Of a stretch of DNA of 11,240 nt, positions 6,500 through 11,240 are shown in pieces. Each line of letters opens with the position of its first letter. Position 1 is the first letter of the stretch. Source of the stretch: Candidatus Omnitrophota bacterium (GTDB lineage Bacteria > Omnitrophota > Gorgyraeia > Gygaellales > Profunditerraquicolaceae). Position numbers and translations under genes: made by a program. Where the stretch lies: NCBI GenBank assembly GCA_903907475.1, contig CAIVOB010000022.1:1-11240 (forward strand). The letters are read 5' to 3'. A model generated the notes under the pieces. That model was not told the origin of the DNA and ran no database searches. It saw only the letters and a list, made by a program, of their open reading frames with translations.

Positions 6500-8053
6500 C
6501 TATTTTTTCTCCCCCGCACTCTTGCAGGAAATCGTAAATACCGCCACGCTTTTTCCCTGCACCATACCGCGATCCAAAGAATCAATCGCCAGTTTAGAAA
6601 AATACTTTAAAAAATCCGGTTCGTTCTTTAAATTGTTTAAGAAAGTATTCACCGCTTCAAACTCCTGTTGGCTGTCTGCCAAATAAGCCTGCCCTTGCAG
6701 CATTAACTCTAAAACCCCGCCCGGTTTTTGATTAAAATCAAGCCGGCTTAACCAAACTCCTTCCGGAATCGCCCGCGGCACAATACTTAAAGGATAAGTC
6801 GCGTAAAGCTGATTTTTTACTAAAGCATCTAAAACCTGAATCTTCTTTTTATCTTTAGCGTCTAAAGCATTCAAGCTCTCGTAGCTATCATCGGTAAGAA
6901 CGGTGTTAATTTTAATACGTTTATTTTTAATCCCGGAAAGCTCCTCCTGCAAAGGCTGAGTACGAATTAAACGGTAACCAAAAACCAGAGCACAAATGAC
7001 AATCCCTAAAAAAATAAATCTAAAATCCAACCTAAAATCTTCTAAGAAAGCCAATGGGTTAACATTTACTCCGCTGGCGACAACCTTGGCAGCTTTAAGC
7101 TTCGCCCCTACTAAATTAATTTTAATCTTTAAGGCACTAGCTTTAAAGAGCGCGGCAGAAAAACTTTTCGCAAAGACCGAGGAATAAACCACCGCTTTAC
7201 CGAAAGCTTTTTGAGTGTTCACGAATTTAGCCGCCAAACCCGCTTCCGCAAAGAACCCTTCCAGCTCCTGACGGCTATCGAGGTCAGAGATCACAAAAAT
7301 ATTCTTAATATTCTTATCCGGAAATTTACGCTTATAATAATCTAAAGAAACCCGAATTTCATTTTTAAGTTTGTCCTGTTTTTGAGCACGGCCGCTTTGA
7401 GCCAGTTCTTCAAACTCTGCCGGAGCCGCTTCTAAAACAATATCCCGGCTAAAAAGCGGAAAACCATTTTCAAAAACCGTGAAATTCGCCTCATCTTCAC
7501 TGTTTAAATCAAAATTTAAATTAGCGATGACCCCGGAATCACTGGCGCCGGTTAATTTTAAGAAACGTAACATACTAAAAGCCGAATACTCTAAAGCATC
7601 GACTTTTAAGTTTAATTGTTTGGCAATCGCGACGTAACTATTTAGAATCTCTTTCTTAATCCCCACAAAAAGCACTAAATTGGTTTTATTCTTGGCATTA
7701 GGCAGGACCTGAAAATCGTAATCCAAATCCTCAATCTTAAAAGGAATGTATTTTTTAACCTCAAAGTTAATCGCACCTTTGAGCTCGTTATGCGGCAAAG
7801 CGGGAATTTCAAAAGTCCGGATGACCATATCCTGGCCGGAAACACAAAAAACCGCTTCCTGAGCATTAATGCGGTAGGTGCGCAGAGCATCTTTTAAGAG
7901 CACGACCATCTTCACATCTCCGGGAACCTTCTCTTCAAGCTCCGACAAAGCAGCGCTCGGATGCGGCAGGCGGATGTTGTTGATGATTTTTTTTCCGCTG
8001 GCCTCTACCAGGTTAATATCCTTAATCCCGAAATAGATCCCTAAAGCGTTCAT
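6500..8053 (-). CDS. pilM: PilM-PilN fusion, pilus inner-membrane scaffold
   Basis: The 517-residue protein joins two parts usually made separately. Residues 1-300 resemble PilM, an actin-like cytoplasmic protein (LGIYFGIKDINLVEA at 4-18; FEVKKYIPFKIEDLDYDFQVL at 97-117 is the typical PilM core). Residues 308-517 resemble PilN: an INLV motif (312-315) where PilN has INLLP, a membrane helix (346-362), then a periplasmic ferredoxin-like domain (about 425-515). In separate systems the INLLP peptide of PilN binds a groove in PilM; here the two are tethered, as in GspL of type II secretion. The usual GIDIG-S phosphate loop reads GIYFG-I, so ATP binding may be weak or lost. The start has GGAG at 8061-8064 and overlaps the helix-turn-helix gene by four bases (ATGA). 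GspL is the main alternative name. Confidence 0.87.
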   Translation of the reverse strand: MNALGIYFGIKDINLVEASGKKIINNIRLPHPSAALSELEEKVPGDVKMVVLLKDALRTYRINAQEAVFCVSGQDMVIRTFEIPALPHNELKGAINFEVKKYIPFKIEDLDYDFQVLPNAKNKTNLVLFVGIKKEILNSYVAIAKQLNLKVDALEYSAFSMLRFLKLTGASDSGVIANLNFDLNSEDEANFTVFENGFPLFSRDIVLEAAPAEFEELAQSGRAQKQDKLKNEIRVSLDYYKRKFPDKNIKNIFVISDLDSRQELEGFFAEAGLAAKFVNTQKAFGKAVVYSSVFAKSFSAALFKASALKIKINLVGAKLKAAKVVASGVNVNPLAFLEDFRLDFRFIFLGIVICALVFGYRLIRTQPLQEELSGIKNKRIKINTVLTDDSYESLNALDAKDKKKIQVLDALVKNQLYATYPLSIVPRAIPEGVWLSRLDFNQKPGGVLELMLQGQAYLADSQQEFEAVNTFLNNLKNEPDFLKYFSKLAIDSLDRGMVQGKSVAVFTISCKSAGEKK

Positions 8054-8241
8054 GGCTGGTCTCCGGAAGTGATTTTACTCTTCTTAGTGATAAGCCAATT
8101 ATCAATATCCTTACGATCAAACCTCCAGACTCCTCCAACCTTAATCCCAGAAATCTTCTTCTGGTTCAGCCAGTTGTAGATCGTCTGCTTCTTTAACTTT
8201 AAGTAATCCGCTAATTCATCAATATCAATCAGTCTTGACAT
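8050..8241 (-). CDS. Small excisionase-type helix-turn-helix DNA-binding protein
   Basis: This 63-residue protein consists almost wholly of one winged-helix domain of the MerR/excisionase (HTH_17) kind. It reads IDELADYLKLKKQTIYNWLNQ (7-27; helix-turn-helix), then KISGIKVGGVWRFDRKDIDNWL (29-50; wing and last helix). The G-x-x-W-R-F-x-x-x-D-I-x-x-W-L end is typical of that family. It lacks any effector or catalytic domain. It is the first gene of the pilus operon, sharing an ATGA overlap with the PilM-PilN gene, and sits about 48 bases downstream of the predicted transcription start. The most economical idea is a local regulator of the pilus operon, possibly of its own promoter, but nothing in the sequence proves the target. 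Such domains also occur in phage excisionases; no integrase or attachment site is seen here. The ribosome site is weak (AAGAAAAT before ATG). Confidence 0.85.
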   Translation of the reverse strand: MSRLIDIDELADYLKLKKQTIYNWLNQKKISGIKVGGVWRFDRKDIDNWLITKKSKITSGDQP

Positions 8242-8295
8242 AATTTTCTTTTTTGCTTTTTCAGCCCCAATTAGTGATAAACTACTACGGATTTA

Positions 8296-8324
8296 ATTAA
8301 AACATAATCAACTTAGTTTGTCAA
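8296..8324 (-). promoter_or_regulatory. Sigma-70-type promoter of the pilus operon
   Basis: On the minus strand TTGACA (8324-8319) is followed by a 17-base spacer and TTTAAT (8301-8296), five of six matches to the -10 consensus. Start of transcription would be near 8289. An imperfect inverted repeat with TAGT/ACTA ends lies at about 8272-8287, just where a repressor could block the polymerase. No second promoter is evident until the pilin genes, so this one probably drives the whole machine operon. Confidence 0.75.
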
Positions 8325-8555
8325 GGTTTTTTTTATCTAAACTTACTCAGACTTACTTGCCATAAAAATGCTTCGATCATCCGAGCCTCGCTACTCCAAT
8401 GTATTTTCAGTTAACTGGTCCTGTCTTGTGAGGAAAAATTTTACTTTCCGGGTCTTGCCACTGCGGCACCCTGTCGTGCTCGCTTATGGCTGCGCGCGAC
8501 AGGGGACCCGCCTCCGTGTCACCCGTAGATTAAAATTTTTCTAAAGTTAGCTTAC

Positions 8556-8807
8556 ACGGTAATGCAATTTGTGGTTTTTACGCGAATGTCGGTTTTAGCC
8601 AATGGAGCTTGAGTATTTTCGAGTATCCCGAGGCCGTCCGCATGGACGGCAATCTCGGGATGGCGATGCTGTTTGAGTCCTTCCCGCTAGAGCGGGATGG
8701 ACGAGTTCAGCAGCCACCGAAAAGACGAAAGATCATTGGCGTGCCCACTTATTGATGCTTTAAGGTAAAACCGACGCTGAGCGGAAAAACTACAAATTCA
8801 TTACCGT
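8556..8807. repeat. Long inverted repeat closing the right structured module
   Basis: The arms 8556-8579 and 8785-8807 are inverted copies, pairing over 23 positions with one single-base bulge (C8565) and one wobble. Inside, 8588-8597 and 8766-8775 are a second perfect inverted pair of 10 bases, and 8598-8604/8734-8740 a third of 7. Viewed as DNA, this is a roughly 250-base element with terminal inverted repeats and GC-rich internal palindromes, as in miniature inverted-repeat elements. No convincing target-site duplication flanks it. Confidence 0.8.
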
Positions 8808-8822
8808 AGATATAACTTGCTT

Positions 8823-8828
8823 TATAAA
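8823..8828 (+). promoter_or_regulatory. Possible -10 box before the secreted-protein gene
   Basis: TATAAA lies 35 bases before the ATG at 8863. The sequence 16-18 bases upstream is a poor -35 and is also part of the long stem (8799-8807). If used, this promoter would start the messenger downstream of the structured element and make that element independent of the gene. Confidence 0.25.
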
Positions 8829-8862
8829 TGTTCACCAAGTAAAATGTAAAAAAGGAGAAGAA

Positions 8863-10086
8863 ATGCCCACGAAAAAGATTATTGCGCTGCTCTTATTATC
8901 CACCATCCTCTTGTGCAATAATGTCTATGCTCGTGAACAAGTAACTGCCAGTATAGATAAGGATTCTTATGAATCATTTCAGAAAATAATAATTACTCTA
9001 GCTAATAACTCCTCTCTCCCTATTCTTTCTGCGCTCGGAGGCGATGATTTAATCTTTGAACAAAAAGACACCCAAGGCGCCTGGCAGGTAGTTGAACACC
9101 AATTTAATTGCTTACCTTCAGATTGCTATGATGATAAGGAGTACCTACCTCAAGAAATTAAACCTCAACAAGCAAGTAATCTAGACTGGGAGCCGCGAAT
9201 CTACCGCAACGGCTATTATCTCCTTCCTCCGGAAGGTATTTATCGGCTCAAGATTCTCTACCGCTTAGCGCGAACAGATAACCCGATTCAAGTACTGACA
9301 CAAAATTTTTTCATTAAGAATAGTTTAAAAGGCGCAATTACGTTGACACAAGTTTCGGCTTATCCTGAAGGGCCGGCGCGAATCAATACACTTAGCGCTA
9401 CAAATCCAGAAAGAGATCCCCTTGGACTTATTAAGGCTTTAACCTTCAAGGCAGACATCACTCTCACCCAAAGCGGCAATTATCTTATCTGTGGATCATT
9501 ATTTAACGAAGGAAAACAGGAAATTCAAACCATCAAGGTAGAAAAAGCCCTAGAATCCGGAACCTACAACTTCACCGGCAAGCTAGATTTAACCAATGTG
9601 CCCTGGTGGCAATATTTACCACCTTCAGCTTTTATCCTCACAATTGGCGACGCTAATGGGAAAATACTGGAAAAACAATGGCAGGCAGGCCAAAAATACC
9701 GCAAAGCGCAATATATAGGAAGCACCGTACAATTTATTCAGGATTGCTTGAATGATGAACTTACCGCTGACGGCAATCTAAAAATCTCGGGCAGAATTAA
9801 TATTTACCAAGCGGGGGACTATTTTATCCGGGCAACTCTTTTTGACCCTCAAGATGACCCCAATAAAACTAGTGGCAATGAAAGTAGCTATATCCAACCA
9901 CATTTAGTGGCCGGCGAGAACAAATTTGAAATTATCTTTCCCGAAAAGTTGTTGGCAATGAACAAAAGCACCGGGCCTTTTAAATTGCAATTAATTTGTA
10001 ATTTACAATCTGATGAAAGCAAAGGCGACCGCTGGAATACTAATTACATCACCAAATCTGATATCGCCAGCTTAACGAAAGAATAA
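8863..10086 (+). CDS. Secreted protein of unknown function with a duplicated beta-sandwich-like domain
   Basis: The 407-residue product starts with a signal peptide (MPTKKIIALLLLSTILLCNNVYA, cleavage after Ala23). The start is supported by AAAGGAG at 8851-8857. Residues 25-152 look like an immunoglobulin-like beta domain of the proteinase-inhibitor/macroglobulin-like kind: a SIDKDSYESFQKIIITLAN opening, then PPEGIYRLKILYRL before the end. Cys83 and Cys88 are close enough to form a disulfide. Two similar blocks follow, about 190-284 and 303-400. Compare LTFKADITLTQSGNYLICGS with LKISGRINIYQAGDYFIRAT, and the later SAFILTIGD with GPFKLQLIC. This matches a repeated extracellular module known from secreted bacterial proteases and surface proteins, but no catalytic motif is present. 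It probably acts in the periplasm or outside the cell, perhaps in binding or adhesion. It follows the structured element by about 20 bases and converges on the next gene with a 9-base gap. I do not recognise a named family. Confidence 0.85.
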   Translation: MPTKKIIALLLLSTILLCNNVYAREQVTASIDKDSYESFQKIIITLANNSSLPILSALGGDDLIFEQKDTQGAWQVVEHQFNCLPSDCYDDKEYLPQEIKPQQASNLDWEPRIYRNGYYLLPPEGIYRLKILYRLARTDNPIQVLTQNFFIKNSLKGAITLTQVSAYPEGPARINTLSATNPERDPLGLIKALTFKADITLTQSGNYLICGSLFNEGKQEIQTIKVEKALESGTYNFTGKLDLTNVPWWQYLPPSAFILTIGDANGKILEKQWQAGQKYRKAQYIGSTVQFIQDCLNDELTADGNLKISGRINIYQAGDYFIRATLFDPQDDPNKTSGNESSYIQPHLVAGENKFEIIFPEKLLAMNKSTGPFKLQLICNLQSDESKGDRWNTNYITKSDIASLTKE

Positions 10087-10095
10087 CTTTAAATT

Positions 10096-11064
10096 TTAAT
10101 TATTGACGTCTATCAAGAAAACTTCATAATTTGTAGCTGGCAGCACCCTAAAATAAAGTTTATCATAAATAGCCGGAGGATGGGTTATAACACTTCTCCT
10201 ACCCAACATTTTCACCCATAAGTAATCTGCTTGAGGTATATTAAAAACAGTGGAACTGGAAACATCAACTGTTTCCATACTGCCAGTCCGATTAAACATC
10301 GTAGAAATATAATAAGCCACAGTCCAACCGTTCATAGGACAAGTAGACAAACAATACCCTTTTAGACCATCCAAAATAACTGGAAAAGTATTATATAAAT
10401 TACAAAATAAATTATCCAGAAAACAATCAAAAACACCTCCCCAAGTTACATCCGGAGGAGAACTATCCATAACTTCATCACCCATAATCACATTTCTCCA
10501 AACTCCCGTAGGAGCGGCTGCGGTACCAGTAGCAACCATTAATTTAACTTTGCCATAAACCGATTCAACGCCATCAACTTGATAAGATTGATTCCAATCA
10601 ATTTGAATCGCAGAACGCCCTACAGTGCCCAACGCAAATCGTTGATGGCTATCTGGATTACCGACATTAGACCAAGCAATTCCCGGCTGCACACCGCCAG
10701 CAAAATCCGATGATAGAACATAAGTACCCAGTGATCTTGCCGGTGGTTTTCCGGCACAACGCCATTGAGGAGCAAATTTAACCGGAGAATTAACAGTATC
10801 AATCGCCCAATAACGTATACAACTAAGAGTAGAATCAAAATAAGTAGTGCCATGCACTGGAGCGTTAGCCCCAACAAAATATGCATTTGCCTGAACCGTT
10901 GTCATGGTAGCAAAATCTAATTGTTTAGTTTTTAATTTCTGATAACTACCAAACGGAGAAGGATAATAAGTAGTAATCGTTAACTCTTCCGCGGCATAAG
11001 CGAAAGAGGAAAATAAAACCACAGCAATTAAACCACTTAAAAACTTCGTTAAGAATCTACTCAT
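10096..11064 (-). CDS. Secreted protein with the TYYPSPFGSY motif, function unknown
   Basis: The 322-residue product begins with a signal peptide (cleavage after AYA, residue 24). The mature N-terminus then reads AEELTITTYYPSPFGSYQKL, followed by KTKQLDFATM. The T-T-Y-Y-P-S-P-x-G-x-Y block directly behind the signal peptide is a recurrent mark of secreted Omnitrophota proteins as I know them; its role is not established. The rest is rich in Thr, Ser, Trp and aromatic residues with little charge and is probably beta-rich. Six cysteines lie at 82, 103, 214, 221, 238 and 242, the last four clustered in a way that suggests disulfides. No enzyme motif is visible. The start is supported by GGAGG at 11071-11075, six bases before ATG. 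Nearness to the pilus operon suggests, but does not show, that it is exported or displayed by that machine. Confidence 0.85.
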   Translation of the reverse strand: MSRFLTKFLSGLIAVVLFSSFAYAAEELTITTYYPSPFGSYQKLKTKQLDFATMTTVQANAYFVGANAPVHGTTYFDSTLSCIRYWAIDTVNSPVKFAPQWRCAGKPPARSLGTYVLSSDFAGGVQPGIAWSNVGNPDSHQRFALGTVGRSAIQIDWNQSYQVDGVESVYGKVKLMVATGTAAAPTGVWRNVIMGDEVMDSSPPDVTWGGVFDCFLDNLFCNLYNTFPVILDGLKGYCLSTCPMNGWTVAYYISTMFNRTGSMETVDVSSSTVFNIPQADYLWVKMLGRRSVITHPPAIYDKLYFRVLPATNYEVFLIDVNN

Positions 11065-11117
11065 TACTGACCTCCATTTTTTCTCACCTGTATCAATATT
11101 TACTTTCTACCAAAATA

Positions 11118-11240
11118 TACCATAAATTAATTCTTTTTGCTGAATTTATTCATATCAACGTTAATAAGATAATCCCGGCTGCTGACCATCGGCATCCCCT
11201 GTTCTCTTATTGGCAGCTGCAGATTCTTCATTTCCGGGAC
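11118..11240. repeat. Edge copy of the 123-base exact direct repeat
   Basis: The segment equals 3814-3936 exactly and runs into the window edge. It begins abruptly in AT-rich sequence upstream of the secreted-protein gene. The ATPase start codon is copied (11123-11121) but then reads M-V-Y-F-G-R-K and a stop, so no ATPase follows here. Either another secretin gene lies to the right or the edge is an assembly artefact. Confidence 0.95.
11127..11240 (-). pseudogene. Duplicate of the last 37 codons of the secretin gene, cut by the window edge
   Basis: On the minus strand this reads VPEMKNLQLPIREQG and on to FSKKN and a TAA stop, identical to residues 489-525 of the complete secretin. It starts in frame at the window edge, so whether the rest of a second secretin lies beyond cannot be seen. 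No ATPase gene follows it, unlike the intact copy. I list it as a fragment; it may be the true end of a paralogue or an artefact. Confidence 0.6.

Larger units (their letters stand above)
8350..8845 (+). ncRNA. Large structured element of unknown class (candidate RNA or repeat element)
   Basis: No gene is visible in this stretch. Paired segments found by eye nest without conflict. Left module: 8433-8443/8531-8541, 8449-8454/8505-8510, 8456-8459/8465-8468, 8469-8476/8497-8504. Right module: 8544-8549/8813-8818, 8556-8564/8799-8807 continuing as 8566-8579/8785-8798, 8588-8597/8766-8775, 8598-8604/8734-8740, 8616-8621/8718-8723. Its tip is a three-way junction with arms 8626-8632/8654-8660 (plus 8633-8639/8644-8650) and 8661-8671/8708-8716 (plus 8677-8680/8699-8702 and 8682-8687/8692-8697). 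Ends may close by 8353-8359/8836-8842. Three wobble pairs (8573-8791, 8370-8402, 8432-8542) are G-U only if the plus strand is transcribed. It is not recognisably RNase P RNA, tmRNA, SRP RNA or a group II intron. No clear promoter precedes it. It could be a free RNA, the leader of the downstream gene, or a small inverted-repeat element present in many copies. Confidence 0.55.

Noticed and set aside
8327..8334. Run of eight T on the plus strand as a terminator
   Set aside because: No GC-rich hairpin lies directly before it, and it sits just upstream of the minus-strand promoter where an A-tract on that strand is common.
8428..8455. GAGGAAA followed by CCGGG, like the 5' conserved core of RNase P RNA
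   Set aside because: The spacing is wrong (an AT stretch separates the two parts) and the matching 3' core with ACAGAA and CCCGG is absent, so the likeness is superficial.
8544..8818. tmRNA, SRP RNA or group II intron as the identity of the structured module
   Set aside because: No tRNA-like end with a T-arm and CCA, no SRP-type GGAAG loop region, and no domain V hairpin with AGC triad could be found.
8240..8862. CRISPR array or attachment site near the excisionase-like gene
   Set aside because: No regularly spaced direct repeats, no integrase and no tRNA gene are present; the repeats here are inverted and nested.
8863..8931. Lipoprotein signal at ILLC in the plus-strand secreted protein
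   Set aside because: The residue before Cys18 is Leu, not Gly, Ala or Ser, and a normal signal peptidase I site (VYA) follows at residue 23.
10082..10104. AT-only inverted repeat between the two convergent genes as a bidirectional terminator
   Set aside because: The arms AATAA/TTATT are five bases long and without G or C, too weak to support a terminator call.

Overview
The window reads as a piece of a Gram-negative, AT-leaning bacterial genome, most likely a member of Omnitrophota (candidate phylum OP3). Two things point there: a secreted protein near the right end carries the motif TITTYYPSPFGSYQKL straight after its signal peptide, which I associate with secreted proteins of that phylum; and the pilins and operon order look like those of its type IV pilus loci. 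This is inference from remembered family features, not a database result.

Layout. (1) Positions 1 to about 118, minus strand: the C-terminal end of what looks like a family GH38 alpha-mannosidase, joined abruptly to a truncated pilin gene. (2) Positions 107-8241, minus strand, transcribed right to left: a compact type IV pilus / type II secretion-type operon. In transcription order it holds a small helix-turn-helix protein, a PilM-PilN fusion, PilO, a PilP/GspC-like protein, a secretin, the assembly ATPase, the inner-membrane platform protein and two prepilins. Junctions are very tight (ATGA overlap, TAATG overlap, gaps of 1-16 bases) until a 98-base gap before the first prepilin. That gap holds its own near-perfect sigma-70-type promoter, so pilin can be made in excess over the machine. 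No prepilin peptidase or retraction ATPase (PilT) is in the window.

(3) Positions 8242-8862 form a 621-base stretch without a gene. Its left end holds a strong promoter for the pilus operon. The rest, about 8350-8845, folds on paper into an elaborate nested structure: a multi-branched AT-closed module at 8433-8541, then a long-stem module at 8544-8818 ending in a three-way junction with two hairpin arms. All three G-U pairs I found fit transcription from the plus strand. It may be a large noncoding RNA, the leader of the gene that follows, or a small non-autonomous repeat element. I do not recognise it, and it is the most interesting feature here.

(4) Positions 8863-10086 (plus) and 10096-11064 (minus) are convergent genes for two secreted proteins of unknown function, separated by 9 bases. 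(5) Positions 11118-11240 are an exact 123-base copy of 3814-3936, the last 37 codons of the secretin plus the start of the ATPase gene. Foreign or duplicated sequence of about 120 bases at both edges is either an assembly artefact or real rearrangement, and should be settled before either edge is interpreted.

How it works together: the ATPase in the cytoplasm drives the platform protein. The PilM-PilN fusion, PilO and PilP connect this motor across the inner membrane and periplasm to the secretin pore. Prepilins are inserted through their conserved N-terminal helices and polymerised into a fibre.
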